12,153 nt of DNA from Melaminivora alkalimesophila. GTDB lineage: Bacteria; Pseudomonadota; Gammaproteobacteria; Burkholderiales; Burkholderiaceae_C. Of the stretch, positions 1 to 7,837 are shown piece after piece. Location: assembly GCF_000282995.1 (NCBI RefSeq), contig NZ_ALEE01000669.1, positions 1 to 12,153 on the forward strand, given 5' to 3'. Every line of letters begins with the position of its first letter. The stretch's first letter is position 1. The notes under the pieces are model-generated. The model had not been told where the DNA came from. It did no database searches and worked only from the letters and a program-made list of their open reading frames with translations. The position numbers and the translations under genes were made by a program.

Positions 1-7
1 CCCGCCA

Positions 8-22
8 CAGCCTGAAGGGCTG
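8..22 (-). terminator. Short hairpin after the binding-protein gene
   Basis: Twelve bases beyond the stop of the binding-protein gene there is a 5-bp perfect inverted repeat (CAGCC/GGCTG, 5-base loop). No T-run follows before the window ends. It may be a weak terminator or an RNA-stabilising hairpin of the kind that sets binding-protein expression above that of permease genes in many ABC operons. The short stem makes this a tentative call. Confidence 0.2.
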
Positions 23-33
23 GCCCCCGTTCT

Positions 34-918
34 TCACATCGCCGGCTGGTCGCTGCGGGCCTTGAGGTTGGCCTTGAGCTGCGCCCCCATGGGCATGTTC
101 AGCACCACGCCCTTGGGCGGGATGGGGGATTCGAACCACTTCTTGTAGAGCCGGGTGAATTCACCGGTGCGCATGAGCCGGGCCAGGGTGCCGTCGACGA
201 GCTTCTTGAACTCGGGGTCGTTCTTGCGCACCATGCAGGCATACGGCTCGACCTGCAGCGTCTCGCCCACGACTTCGAGCGCCGCAGGGTTGCTGGAGTT
301 GGCCCGCAGGCCGAACAGCAGCACATCGTCCATCGCAAAGGCCACGGCCTGGTCGCTTTCGACCATGCCCAGCGCGTCACCGTAGTCCTTGCCCAGCATG
401 ATCTTCATGTTCAGGCGGTGATCGGCGCTGTACTGGCGGATCAGCTTTTCATTGGTGCTGCCGGCGGTGGTGGCCACGGTCTTGCCAGCCAGGTCGGCAT
501 AGCCCTGGATGCCGGAGGTTTTCTTGGCCAGCAGGCGCGTACCGGTATAGAAATGGTTGATGGCAAAGGAAACTTCCTTGCCGCGCGCCGAGGTGTTGGT
601 GGTGGAGCCGCACTCCAGGTCGTAGGTGCCATCGACCAGCAGCGGGATGCGGTTTTGCGCCGTCACGGGCAAGTACTCCACCCGCAGGAACGGCCTGTGC
701 AGCCGCAGGCGCACGTCGTCGACGATGGCTTCGGTCAGATCCACCGCGAAGCCCACCGCTTTGTGCGTTCCGATCACGTAGCTGAAGGGAACAGCCGTTT
801 CGCGGTAAGACACGGTGATCTTGTCGCTGGCGGCGATCTTCTGGAGCGTCTGCGCCTGGGCCGCCGGCATGGCAGCCGACAGGGCCGCAGCAAACAATGC
901 AATGCTGAGGTTTTTCAT
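34..918 (-). CDS. Periplasmic amino-acid ABC transporter substrate-binding protein (glutamate/aspartate type)
   Basis: This is a secreted solute-binding protein of the bacterial extracellular solute-binding family 3, expected to capture a polar amino acid, most likely glutamate or aspartate, in the periplasm and deliver it to an ABC permease. The 294-residue product begins with a classical signal peptide (MKN start, hydrophobic stretch at 5-20, AQA cleavage site at 20-22). Residues 33-60 carry the family opening (ITVSYRE...PFSY...GFAVDL), and 101-108 (LECGSTTN) matches the GltI-type ligand pocket. AGKTVATTAGSTNEK (144-158) is the second-lobe phosphate-loop-like signature. The length is normal. 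The start at 918 gives the complete signal peptide, although no strong ribosome site is visible. No permease or ATPase gene is in the window, but only 33 bases follow the stop, so partners could lie beyond the left edge. The exact ligand is inferred from family resemblance. Confidence 0.9.
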   Translation of the reverse strand: MKNLSIALFAAALSAAMPAAQAQTLQKIAASDKITVSYRETAVPFSYVIGTHKAVGFAVDLTEAIVDDVRLRLHRPFLRVEYLPVTAQNRIPLLVDGTYDLECGSTTNTSARGKEVSFAINHFYTGTRLLAKKTSGIQGYADLAGKTVATTAGSTNEKLIRQYSADHRLNMKIMLGKDYGDALGMVESDQAVAFAMDDVLLFGLRANSSNPAALEVVGETLQVEPYACMVRKNDPEFKKLVDGTLARLMRTGEFTRLYKKWFESPIPPKGVVLNMPMGAQLKANLKARSDQPAM

Positions 919-957
919 GGCAGGCTTTCGGCAAGTTCAATGGATGAAAGAGCGGCC

Positions 958-974
958 CTGCGGCAAACCCGCAG
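958..974 (-). terminator. Possible terminator between the CHMI-family gene and the binding-protein gene
   Basis: In the 140-base gap between these two genes lies a perfect 6-bp stem (CTGCGG/CCGCAG) with a 5-base loop. On the minus strand it is followed about 10 bases later by CTCTTTC, a weak pyrimidine tract. It could end transcription of the cofactor operon just upstream of the binding-protein gene, which would then need its own promoter within this gap. I could not identify a convincing promoter there. The rest of the gap holds nothing recognisable. Confidence 0.3.
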
Positions 975-1058
975 CAGGGGCGCTAATTCAGTATGAGCCT
1001 GCCACTCCCGCTCTCATTGACCTCGACCAACTGCCGGAGCGGCGCCGGTGGCGCGGCC

Positions 1059-1418
1059 TCAGAGCCGTTCTTTGACGTAGCTCGGCCGGTCCATGTCCAC
1101 GATTTCCACGCTGAGCTGCACCTGCACCCCTGCGGGGCGCGGCGTGAGGCGGCGCAGCACCTCGGCCACGCGGCCGGACAGGTCCTTCTTGGCTTCAGGT
1201 GTGCGGCCCGAGAGCAGGCGCAGCTGCGCATGCACGAAGGCACGGTGGGCCGGTGCGGTGCCCACCTCGAACTGCTGCACGGGAGCGATGCGGCTCTTGA
1301 GGTCGGCCTCGTCGGCCACTTCGGGGCTCGCGCAGACGGCGGCATTGAGTTCGGCGAGCACCTGGGCCTCGGGGAAGCCGGCGAGGTTGCGGGAGTATTC
1401 GACGATCAGGTGGGGCAT
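1059..1418 (-). CDS. 5-carboxymethyl-2-hydroxymuconate Delta-isomerase family protein
   Basis: A 119-residue member of the CHMI (HpaF/HpcD) family within the tautomerase superfamily. In the homoprotocatechuate meta-cleavage pathway such enzymes isomerise 5-carboxymethyl-2-hydroxymuconate to 5-carboxymethyl-2-oxo-hex-3-ene-1,6-dioate, using the amino-terminal proline as catalytic base. The sequence opens MPHLIVEYS, close to E. coli HpaF, so removal of Met exposes Pro1. GRTPEAKKDLS (71-81) is the conserved segment with the substrate-binding arginine. The length is close to the usual 115-130. The start is supported by AGAGG (1425-1429) 6 bases upstream. It follows queD after 27 bases and may be the last gene of that transcript. 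No other hpa catabolic gene is in the window, so its true substrate is uncertain. Family assignment is secure; pathway assignment is not. Confidence 0.85.
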   Translation of the reverse strand: MPHLIVEYSRNLAGFPEAQVLAELNAAVCASPEVADEADLKSRIAPVQQFEVGTAPAHRAFVHAQLRLLSGRTPEAKKDLSGRVAEVLRRLTPRPAGVQVQLSVEIVDMDRPSYVKERL

Positions 1419-1445
1419 GTCGGGCCTCTGGTGGGGTGAAAAAGT

Positions 1446-1832
1446 TCAGGACAGGTCGAGCGTACAGCCATCGCCGAGCGCGTCGCGCCACACGCGCACG
1501 CGGCTGGGCGGGGGCTGCATGTCAGACAGGGCCTCGGCGATGAAGCGGCAGAGGTTCTCGAGCGTGGGTGCGCCCAGGCCCGGCACCTCGTCGAGCAGGT
1601 GGTGGTCGAGCCGCTCGCGCAGCACGGCCAGGCGCTGGCGCAGGTAGCCCAGGTCTTGCACCATGCCGGTGGCGGGGTCGAGCGGCCCGGTGAGCGAGAC
1701 CTCGGCGTGGTAGGTATGGCCGTGGATGCGGCGGCTGCCCTCGGCCTCGATCTCGCGGCGCAGGGTGTGGGCCGCGTCGAAGAAGATGCGCTGGTGGACG
1801 GTGTATTGCTGCGGCATGGCGGGGTGGGGCAT
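1446..1832 (-). CDS. queD: QueD-like 6-carboxytetrahydropterin synthase family protein
   Basis: A 128-residue protein of the 6-pyruvoyl-tetrahydropterin synthase/QueD family. QueD converts 7,8-dihydroneopterin triphosphate to 6-carboxy-tetrahydropterin, the substrate of QueE, in the queuosine pathway. Zinc-ligand histidines are visible at H22 (DAAH) and H37/H39 (HGH), and the catalytic Asp-His pair at 76-77 (ERLDHH), followed by VPGLGAPT like the family's DIPGLENPT. Two key residues differ. The CxxxHGH cysteine is serine (S33 in SRRIHGH), and the C-terminal W-E-T pterin anchor reads W-R-D (115-117). The gene lies 2 bases after the queE stop, so it is very likely coupled to it. ATG 1832 is used here; ATG 1817 (MPQQY, 123 aa) also fits the family's N-terminal length, and neither has a clear ribosome site. 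It is either a divergent but functional QueD or a paralogue with altered chemistry. Confidence 0.85.
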   Translation of the reverse strand: MPHPAMPQQYTVHQRIFFDAAHTLRREIEAEGSRRIHGHTYHAEVSLTGPLDPATGMVQDLGYLRQRLAVLRERLDHHLLDEVPGLGAPTLENLCRFIAEALSDMQPPPSRVRVWRDALGDGCTLDLS

Positions 1833-1834
1833 CG

Positions 1835-2473
1835 TCAGCGGATGCCGGTGAGCTTGTGGGTCTGCAGGCTCAGTCGCCACGCCGGGCGCTGCATGCAGAG
1901 ATCGATGCACAGCGCGATGTGGGCCGCCTGGTCGGGGCCGTCCATGGGCTGCAGGAAACGGTGGCTGAACTGGCCCGTGGTTTCGAGCGTGTCGAGGTCC
2001 AGGCCGCTCTGGGGCCAGACCAGCTTGAGCTCCTGGCCCTCGCGCTGCACCCACTCGGCGCCAGCCTTGGGGCTGATGCACAGCCAGTCGATCCCGGGCG
2101 GCGCGGCGATGGTGCCGTTGCTCTCGACGGCGATGCGAAAGCCCTCGGCATGCAGCGCATCGATGAGCGGCCCATTCACCTGCAGCAGCGGCTCGCCGCC
2201 CGTGAGCACCACGAGGCGGTGCGCGCGGTCCTGCGCGGGCCATTGCGCCGCGATCTGGCGTGCCAGGGCGCCCGCGTCGGCGAACTTGCCGCCCAGCGTG
2301 CCGTCGGTGCCTACGAAGTCGGTGTCGCAGAAGCGGCAGATGGCACTCGCGCGGTCCTGCTCGCGGCCGCTCCAGAGGTTGCAGCCCGCGAAGCGGCAGA
2401 ACACGGCAGGCATGCCGGCCTGGCCGCCTTCGCCCTGCAGGGTGTAGAAGATTTCCTTGACGCTGTAGCTCAT
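1835..2473 (-). CDS. queE: 7-carboxy-7-deazaguanine synthase QueE (radical SAM)
   Basis: QueE is a radical S-adenosylmethionine enzyme that contracts 6-carboxy-tetrahydropterin to 7-carboxy-7-deazaguanine, the committed step to preQ0 and queuosine. The 212-residue protein opens with the family segment [10 protein letters not shown] (7-16). The 4Fe-4S ligands are C31, C46 and C49, a CX14CX2C arrangement instead of the radical-SAM standard CX3CX2C; this is the variant known from Burkholderia multivorans QueE. D50-T51 after the cluster match the magnesium-site region. TGGEPLLQ (91-98) is the SAM-amino-group motif and ESNGT (117-121) a later core strand. The ATG overlaps the bioF stop (ATGA, 2470-2473), with GGAAGG a few bases upstream inside bioF. 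queD follows after 2 bases. queC and queF are not in the window. Confidence 0.95.
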   Translation of the reverse strand: MSYSVKEIFYTLQGEGGQAGMPAVFCRFAGCNLWSGREQDRASAICRFCDTDFVGTDGTLGGKFADAGALARQIAAQWPAQDRAHRLVVLTGGEPLLQVNGPLIDALHAEGFRIAVESNGTIAAPPGIDWLCISPKAGAEWVQREGQELKLVWPQSGLDLDTLETTGQFSHRFLQPMDGPDQAAHIALCIDLCMQRPAWRLSLQTHKLTGIR

Positions 2474-3678
2474 GCCGCCTTCCCTGCGCGCGGGGCCAGT
2501 TCGGCCAGCGCGCCCAGCAATTGGGCCACATCGGCCTCGGTGTGGGCCGCCGACAGCGCGATGCGCAGCCGCGCCGTGCTTTCGGGCACCGTGGGCGGGC
2601 GGATGGCGGGCACCCACAGGCCGCGCGCGCGCAGGCCGTCCATGGCGGCCAGGGCCTCGTCGTTGGCGCCGATGACCAGCGCCTGCACGGCGGTGCGCGA
2701 GTCGCCCAGCTGCCAGTGCGTGCCCTGCAGCAGCGGCGCCAGGCCATCGCGCAGCTGGGTGATGCGCTGCGTGAGGTGCTCGCGCCGCCAGCCCTCGGTG
2801 GCGATCACCCGCAGGCTGGCCTGCAGTGCGCGCGCCAGCAGCGCGGGCGCGGCGGTGGCGAAGATGTAGCTGCGCGTCTTTTGCACCAGCCACTCGATGA
2901 GCGCCTCGGGCCCGGCGACGAAGGCGCCCGCCGCGCCCGCGGCCTTGCTCAGCGTGGCCATGTAGAGCACGCGCGACGAGGCGCCGGCGCCGGTGAGGCC
3001 CGCCTCGGCCAGCGTGCCGCGCCCCTCGGGCCCCAGCACGCCGAAGCCGTGGGCGTCGTCGATGAGCAGCAGCGCGTCGTGGCGCTCGCACAGCGCCAGC
3101 AGCGCGCGCAGGTCGGCCACGTCGCCGTCCATGCTGAAGATGGCATCGGTGATCACCAGCTTGCGCCGTGCGGGGCTGGCCGCCAGCAGCGCATCGAGCG
3201 CGGCCAGGTTGGCATGCGGATAGCGGTGCACCGTGGCGCGCGACAGGCGCGCGCCGTCGATCAGGCAGGCATGGTTGAGCTCGTCGGAAAACAGCGCGTC
3301 GCCTGCGCCCACCAAGGCGGGAATGATGCCCACATTGGTCGCAAAGCCCGCATAGAAGTAGAGCGCGCGCGGCAGCTGCACGAAGCGCGCAAGGTCGTCC
3401 TCCAGCTCGGCGTTGGCCAGGCTGTGGCCGCTGACCAGGGGCGAGCCGCCCGAGCCCACGCCGAACTCGCGCGTGCCTGCGCAGGCCGCCTCTGCCAGGG
3501 CCGGATGGGCCGCGAGGCCCAGGTAGTCGTTGCTGCAAAACGCCAGCATGGGGGTGCCGTCCACCAGCAGATGGGCGCCCTCGGTGGGCACCACGGCACG
3601 GCGCCGGCGGCGCAGGTGGGCGGCGTCCAGCGCGGCGATGCGCGTGGGAAATTCATCGATCCAGGAAGCAGTGGTCAT
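2470..3678 (-). CDS. bioF: 8-amino-7-oxononanoate synthase BioF
   Basis: BioF is a PLP-dependent alpha-oxoamine synthase that condenses pimeloyl-ACP (or -CoA) with L-alanine to give 8-amino-7-oxononanoate (KAPA), the first step of biotin ring assembly. The product has 402 residues, slightly longer than the usual 385-390. Visible signatures are [10 protein letters not shown] (47-56), [11 protein letters not shown] (75-85), the [11 protein letters not shown] strand (176-186), the cofactor-binding [12 protein letters not shown] (205-216), and [12 protein letters not shown] (242-253), where K245 should form the Schiff base. The start overlaps the bioD stop as ATGA (3675-3678); GGA lies 6 bases upstream within bioD. 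The stop overlaps the queE start in the same way. The protein is cytosolic and complete, with nothing broken. Confidence 0.96.
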   Translation of the reverse strand: MTTASWIDEFPTRIAALDAAHLRRRRRAVVPTEGAHLLVDGTPMLAFCSNDYLGLAAHPALAEAACAGTREFGVGSGGSPLVSGHSLANAELEDDLARFVQLPRALYFYAGFATNVGIIPALVGAGDALFSDELNHACLIDGARLSRATVHRYPHANLAALDALLAASPARRKLVITDAIFSMDGDVADLRALLALCERHDALLLIDDAHGFGVLGPEGRGTLAEAGLTGAGASSRVLYMATLSKAAGAAGAFVAGPEALIEWLVQKTRSYIFATAAPALLARALQASLRVIATEGWRREHLTQRITQLRDGLAPLLQGTHWQLGDSRTAVQALVIGANDEALAAMDGLRARGLWVPAIRPPTVPESTARLRIALSAAHTEADVAQLLGALAELAPRAGKAA

Positions 3679-4364
3679 GTCCTATCCGTCAGCCATGCTG
3701 GCAATTGGTAGCGCGAAGCCAGGGCGCGCGCATCAGGCTGGGGCTGGTGGGGCAGCTCGGCCAGCAGCGGCGCGCGCAGGTGCTGGCGCAACCAGGCGAT
3801 GTTGTCCTCGGGCGCCAGCATGTGCGGGTCCACGCGGTTGACCACCCAGCCCGCGAGCGTGAGGCCGCGCGCGCGGATGGCATCCAAGGTGAGCGCGGCA
3901 TGGCTCAGGCAGCCCAGGCGCAAGCCCACCACCAGCACCACGGGCAGGTCCAGGGCCTGGGCCAGGTCGGCGCCGGTCTCGGTGTCCGACAGCGGCACGT
4001 GGAAGCCTCCCGCGCCTTCGACCACCACGGCATCGGCGCGCTCGGCGAGCTGGCGGTAGCTTTGCACGATGGCGGGGATGTGAATGCGCACCCCAGCACG
4101 CGCAGCGGCTATATGGGGCGAAAGCGGGTCGGGCAGCAGCACGGGGTTGTCGAGCGCGGGCGGCACGGCCACGGTGGAGGCGGCGCGCAGCAGCACGGCG
4201 TCTTCATTGGCGAGTTGGCCGCCGTGCGGTTCAGCGCCGGCAGCCACGGGTTTCATGCCCACCACGCGCGTGTGATGGCGCGCCAGCGCGTGCAAGAGCG
4301 CGGCCGATGCCAGGCTCTTGCCCACGCCCGTGTCGGTGCCGGTGACGAACAGGCCCAGGGTCAT
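3675..4364 (-). CDS. bioD: Dethiobiotin synthetase BioD
   Basis: BioD is the ATP-dependent carboxylase that closes the ureido ring of 7,8-diaminopelargonate with CO2 to form dethiobiotin. The product of 229 residues has the family's normal length. The P-loop is GTDTGVGKS at residues 9-17, followed by MKPVAAG (37-43), which holds the catalytic lysine K38. PLSPHIAA (80-87) is a substrate-pocket segment, [11 protein letters not shown] (115-125) the Mg/carbamate-binding loop, and VVNRVDP (174-180) the nucleotide-base region. The start at 4364 is set by a good ribosome site (GAGGAG, 8 bases upstream, inside bioA) and overlaps the bioA stop as ATGA. The longer frame running upstream is only the shadow of bioA. 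Confidence 0.96.
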   Translation of the reverse strand: MTLGLFVTGTDTGVGKSLASAALLHALARHHTRVVGMKPVAAGAEPHGGQLANEDAVLLRAASTVAVPPALDNPVLLPDPLSPHIAAARAGVRIHIPAIVQSYRQLAERADAVVVEGAGGFHVPLSDTETGADLAQALDLPVVLVVGLRLGCLSHAALTLDAIRARGLTLAGWVVNRVDPHMLAPEDNIAWLRQHLRAPLLAELPHQPQPDARALASRYQLPAWLTDRT

Positions 4365-5728
4365 GGCAGGCGCTCCTCGGTGGGTGCCGGGGTGGTGGCT
4401 TCCTCGGCCAGTGTGGCGTCCAGCGCGGCCAGGGCGTTGGTTGCGAGGTGCTGCACGGCCTCGTCGTCCAGCACGTAGGGCGGCATGGCGTAGAGGGTGC
4501 GGCCGATGGGGCGCAGCAGCAGGCCACGCGCCATGGCGTGGCGGTGGTAGCGGCGTGCGAAGTCGGGCAGCGGCGTGTCCACGTCCCAGGCCCAGATCAT
4601 GCCCTGGCGGCGCGCGTGGCGCACGCGCGGGTGCGCGGCCAGTGGCGCGCAGGCGGTGTCGATGGCCTGGGCCAGCACGGTGTTGCGCGCGAGGGCATCG
4701 GTCTGCTCGAACAGCTCCAGCGTGGCCAGCGCCGCACGGCAGGCCAGCGGGTTGCCGGTGTAGGAGTGCGAGTGCAGGAAGCCGCGCGCCACGTCGTCGT
4801 CGTAGAAGGCGGCGTAGACCGTGTCCGTGGTCAGCACGGCGGACAGCGCCAGCGTGCCACCCGTGAGGCCCTTGGACAGGCACAGGAAGTCGGGCCTGAT
4901 GCCCGCCTGCTGGTGCGCGAACATCGTGCCCGTGCGGCCGAAGCCCACGGCGATCTCATCCGCCACCAGATGCACGTTGTAACTGTCGCACAGCGCGCGC
5001 GCCTGGCGCAGGTACTCGGCATCGTGCATGGCCATGCCGGCGGCGCACTGCACCAGGGGCTCCAGGATCAGCGCGGCGGTGGTGGCGTGGTGCTCGGCCA
5101 GCCAGGCTTCCAGAGCGGCGGCGGCGCGCAGGGCCACATCACGCGGGGTCTCGCGTGCCGATTCGCCAGGCTGCGCGGCGCGCGCGTCGGGGCTGGGCAC
5201 GGTGCCCGCCAGGCGCACCAGCGGGCCGTAAGCCTCGCGGAACAGGGGGATGTCGGTCACGGCCAGTGCGCCCACGGTCTCACCGTGGTAGCCGCCGGCC
5301 AGGCCCACGAAGCGGTTCTTGGCGCTCTGGCCCTGGTTGCGCCAGTAGTGCGCGCTCATCTTGAGCGCGATCTCGGTGGCCGATGCGCCGTCGCTGCCGT
5401 AGAACGCATGGCCCAGGCCGGTGAGGGCGGCCAGGCGCTCCGACAGCTCTACCACCGGCGCGTGGGTGAAGCCAGCCAGCATCACGTGGTCCAGCCGGGC
5501 CAGCTGGTCGGCGAGGGCCGCCTGGATGTGTGGATGGCCGTGGCCGAACAGGTTGACCCACCAGGAGCTGATGCCGTCCAGGTAACGCCGGCCGTCGGTG
5601 CCGTGCAGCCACGGGCCCTGGGCGCGTGCGATGGCCACGGGCGGCTCGGCCTCGTGGCGCTTCATCTGCGTGCAGGGGTGCCAGACGCTGGCGAGGCTGC
5701 GGTGGGCGAGCGTGTCTGGCGCCGACAT
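4361..5728 (-). CDS. bioA: Adenosylmethionine-8-amino-7-oxononanoate aminotransferase BioA
   Basis: BioA is a class III PLP aminotransferase that makes 7,8-diaminopelargonate (DAPA) from KAPA, unusually using S-adenosylmethionine as amino donor. Numbering from a GTG one codon upstream (456 residues), the markers are WHPCTQM (17-23), the substrate-pocket [13 protein letters not shown] (55-67), [15 protein letters not shown] (111-125), [12 protein letters not shown] (146-157), [14 protein letters not shown] (255-268) with D258 for the pyridine nitrogen, and [11 protein letters not shown] (282-292) with K287 as the Schiff-base lysine. [12 protein letters not shown] (320-331) closes the active site. 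Start choice: GTG at 5731 or ATG at 5728; the ATG is preferred because AGG lies 7 bases before it. Either one overlaps the panD stop. No space exists for a BirA operator here, so any biotin control must act further upstream or not at all. Confidence 0.96.
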   Translation of the reverse strand: MSAPDTLAHRSLASVWHPCTQMKRHEAEPPVAIARAQGPWLHGTDGRRYLDGISSWWVNLFGHGHPHIQAALADQLARLDHVMLAGFTHAPVVELSERLAALTGLGHAFYGSDGASATEIALKMSAHYWRNQGQSAKNRFVGLAGGYHGETVGALAVTDIPLFREAYGPLVRLAGTVPSPDARAAQPGESARETPRDVALRAAAALEAWLAEHHATTAALILEPLVQCAAGMAMHDAEYLRQARALCDSYNVHLVADEIAVGFGRTGTMFAHQQAGIRPDFLCLSKGLTGGTLALSAVLTTDTVYAAFYDDDVARGFLHSHSYTGNPLACRAALATLELFEQTDALARNTVLAQAIDTACAPLAAHPRVRHARRQGMIWAWDVDTPLPDFARRYHRHAMARGLLLRPIGRTLYAMPPYVLDDEAVQHLATNALAALDATLAEEATTPAPTEERLP

Positions 5729-6108
5729 CACAGCGCCTGCGTGGGTACGTGGTGGCGCAGTTCCACCTGGCGGTTATTGCCGTCCACGAAGACGAGTTGG
5801 GGCTGGTGGCTGGCCACCTCTTTTTCTTCGACCTGGGCGAAGGCGGCAATGATGAGCAGGTCGCCCACGCAGGCGCGGCGCGCTGCCGAGCCGTTCACCG
5901 AGATCATGCCGCTGCCGCGCTGGCCCTTGATGGCGTAGGTGACGAAGCGCTCGCCGTTGTCCACGTTCCAGATGTGGACCTGCTCGTTCTCGGCGATGTT
6001 GGCGGCCTCCAGCAGGTCTTCGTCGATGGCGCAGGAGCCTTCGTAGTGCAGTTCGCAGTGCGTGGTCTTCACGCGGTGGATCTTGGACTTGAGCAGGGTG
6101 CGGTACAT
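5728..6108 (-). CDS. panD: Aspartate 1-decarboxylase precursor PanD
   Basis: PanD decarboxylates L-aspartate to beta-alanine, the beta-alanine source for pantothenate and CoA. It is made as a proenzyme that self-cleaves between G24 and S25 (YEGSC), turning S25 into the pyruvoyl cofactor. The 126-residue sequence keeps every well-known residue at the E. coli position: K9, H11, the G24-S25 site, R54, T57, Y58 and N72 within the GMISVNG segment. The start at 6108 has AAGGA (6118-6122) 9 bases upstream. The gene follows nadB after 33 bases, and its stop overlaps the bioA start. PanC, the enzyme that uses beta-alanine, is not adjacent as it often is in related bacteria; nadB sits where it might be expected. 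Confidence 0.97.
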   Translation of the reverse strand: MYRTLLKSKIHRVKTTHCELHYEGSCAIDEDLLEAANIAENEQVHIWNVDNGERFVTYAIKGQRGSGMISVNGSAARRACVGDLLIIAAFAQVEEKEVASHQPQLVFVDGNNRQVELRHHVPTQAL

Positions 6109-6141
6109 GCGGAAAAATCCTTGCGATAGTGGGTGTTCGGG

Positions 6142-7722
6142 TCAGCGTGGCACGAGGATGGTGGGCGCGGCGGGGGCGGCCAGCTCGGGGTAGTCGCGGC
6201 TGAAGTGTAGCCCGCGGCTTTCGCGGCGCATTTGCGCGCTTTGCACGATGAGGTCGGCCACCTGCACGAGGTTGCGCAGCTCCAGCAAATCGCGCGTGAC
6301 GTGGAAGTGGGCGTAGAACTCGTGGATCTCGCCTTGCAGCAGCGCGATGCGGTGGGCCGCGCGCTCCAGGCGCTTGTTGGTGCGCACGATGCCCACGTAG
6401 TCCCACATGAAGCGGCGCAGCTCGTCCCAGTTGTGCGAGATGACGACCGATTCGTCCGCATCGGTCACGCGGCTGTCGTCCCACGCGGGCACGGCGGGCA
6501 GAGCGGCCGTGGGGGCTGCGGTAATGGCCTGGGCGGCCGCGCGCGCGAACACCATGCATTCGAGCAGCGAGTTGCTGGCCAGGCGGTTGGCGCCGTGCAG
6601 GCCGGTGCAGGCCACTTCGCCCACGGCAAACAGCCCGGGCAGGTCGGTGCGGCCGGCCAGGTCGGTCAGCACGCCGCCGCAGGTGAAGTGCGCGGTGGGC
6701 ACCACGGGGATGGGCTCCCTGGTGATGTCGATGCCCAGCGACGCGCAGTGCGCGAGGATGTTGGGGAAATGCTCCTGCAGGAACGCGGGGCTCTGGTGCG
6801 AGATGTCGAGGTGCACGCAATCGAGGCCGTGCTTCTTCATCTCGAAGTCGATGGCGCGCGCCACCACGTCGCGCGGGGCCAGCTCGGCGCGCGGATCATG
6901 TTCGAGCATGAAGCGCGTGCCACCGGCCGAGGGCGGCAGCAGCAGCTTGCCACCTTCGCCGCGCACGGCCTCGCTGATGAGGAAGGACTTTTCGTGCGGG
7001 TGGTACAGGCCCGTGGGGTGGAACTGGATGAACTCCATGTTGGCCACGCGGCAGCCCGCGCGCCAGGCAGCGGCAATGCCGTCGCCGGTGGCGGTGTCGG
7101 GGTTGGTGGTGTAGAGGTACACCTTGCCCGCTCCGCCCGTAGCCAGGATGGTTTGCGGTGCGCGGAAGGTCACGACCTCATCGGTGTCGCTGTCGAGCGC
7201 GTACAGGCCCAGGCAGCGGTTGCCGGGCAAGCCCAGCTTGCGCGTGGTGATCAGGTCCACCAGCGTGTGCTGCTCGAACAGCGTGATGCCGGGCGTGCTG
7301 CGCACCACGTCGATGAGGGTGCGCTGCACGGCGGCGCCGGTGGCATCGGTCACGTGCGCGATGCGGCGCGCGCTGTGGCCGCCTTCGCGCGTGAGGTGCA
7401 AGTGGTCACCCTCGAGGGTGAAGGGCACGCCCAGCTGGCGCAACCAGGCGATCGAAGCGGGGGCGTTCTCCACCACGAAGCGCGTGGTGGCCAGGTCGCA
7501 CAGGCCGGCGCCTGCCACCAGCGTGTCTTCGATGTGCGCGGCAAAGCTGTCGTCGTCGGCCAGCACGGCGGCAATGCCGCCCTGGGCCCAGCCGCTGGAG
7601 CCGTCCTGCAGCGTGCGCTTGGTGATCACGGCCACGCGGTGCGTGGGCGCCAGGTGCAGGGCCGCCGAGAGGCCGGCGAGGCCGCTGCCTACGATGAGTA
7701 CGTCGAAGTCTTGGGATTGCAT
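6142..7722 (-). CDS. nadB: L-aspartate oxidase NadB
   Basis: NadB is a flavoprotein that oxidises L-aspartate to iminoaspartate, which NadA then condenses with dihydroxyacetone phosphate to quinolinate for NAD synthesis. The 526-residue protein, close to the usual 530-540, starts with the FAD-binding VLIVGSGLAGLSAALHLAP (8-26) and GSSGWAQGGIAAVL (41-54). REGGHSARR (112-120), MEFIQFHPTGLY (229-240), RGEGGKLLLP (254-263), RDVVARAID (284-292), the PTAHFTCGGV active-site loop (342-351) and GANRLASNSLLE (378-389) are all typical of the succinate dehydrogenase/NadB family and contain the substrate-binding His and Arg residues. The ATG at 7722 is chosen over an upstream TTG (7746) because it has a ribosome site. 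The gene heads the cofactor run; nadA and nadC are not in the window. Confidence 0.96.
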   Translation of the reverse strand: MQSQDFDVLIVGSGLAGLSAALHLAPTHRVAVITKRTLQDGSSGWAQGGIAAVLADDDSFAAHIEDTLVAGAGLCDLATTRFVVENAPASIAWLRQLGVPFTLEGDHLHLTREGGHSARRIAHVTDATGAAVQRTLIDVVRSTPGITLFEQHTLVDLITTRKLGLPGNRCLGLYALDSDTDEVVTFRAPQTILATGGAGKVYLYTTNPDTATGDGIAAAWRAGCRVANMEFIQFHPTGLYHPHEKSFLISEAVRGEGGKLLLPPSAGGTRFMLEHDPRAELAPRDVVARAIDFEMKKHGLDCVHLDISHQSPAFLQEHFPNILAHCASLGIDITREPIPVVPTAHFTCGGVLTDLAGRTDLPGLFAVGEVACTGLHGANRLASNSLLECMVFARAAAQAITAAPTAALPAVPAWDDSRVTDADESVVISHNWDELRRFMWDYVGIVRTNKRLERAAHRIALLQGEIHEFYAHFHVTRDLLELRNLVQVADLIVQSAQMRRESRGLHFSRDYPELAAPAAPTILVPR

Positions 7723-7730
7723 GCTAGTTT

Positions 7731-7734
7731 TCCA
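7731..7734 (-). promoter_or_regulatory. Ribosome-binding site fixing the nadB start
   Basis: TGGA followed by an 8-base AC-rich spacer precedes the ATG at 7722. The alternative TTG start at 7746 would add eight residues before the FAD-binding domain that the family does not have. This supports the shorter protein. Confidence 0.6.
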
Positions 7735-7762
7735 GGGCCTGCGCAACTGGCGCCGCCTCAGG

Positions 7763-7837
7763 CCGGTGCCACCGGTGGAACTGGCTTCGCCAGGCCACGG
7801 GTGGCGTTCCCCTCCCGCAGGAGAGGGGGAAGGCGCC
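7763..7837. repeat. Cluster of three inverted repeats between scpA and nadB
   Basis: The 133-base gap holds three palindromes in a row: a perfect CCGGTG-C-CACCGG (7763-7775), a perfect CTGGC-TTC-GCCAG (7781-7793), and a longer imperfect hairpin (7803-7837) in which TTCCCCTC pairs with GAGGGGGAA, flanked by outer GGCG/CGCC. No T-run follows, so this is not a textbook terminator. The third element resembles the C-rich, purine-complementary intergenic palindromes common in Comamonadaceae genomes. It could end or stabilise the scpA message. That role is inference. Confidence 0.55.

Noticed and set aside
919-1058. Promoter of the amino-acid binding protein
   Set aside because: CATACT resembles a -10 box, but the nearest TTGGTC is about 29 bases away, too far for a -35 element; not reported as a feature.
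1446-2747. Long minus-strand frame that would extend the QueD-like protein into queE and bioF
   Set aside because: Only its last 128 residues match a family; the upstream part is Arg/Pro/Ala-rich out-of-frame translation of queE and bioF.
4361-5731. BirA operator or other biotin control site before bioA
   Set aside because: No TTGTAAAC-like inverted repeat is visible and the bioA start overlaps panD, leaving no intergenic space.
4448-5938. Plus-strand open frame of 496 codons opposite bioA and panD
   Set aside because: It crosses two certain genes on the other strand and shows only shadow composition.
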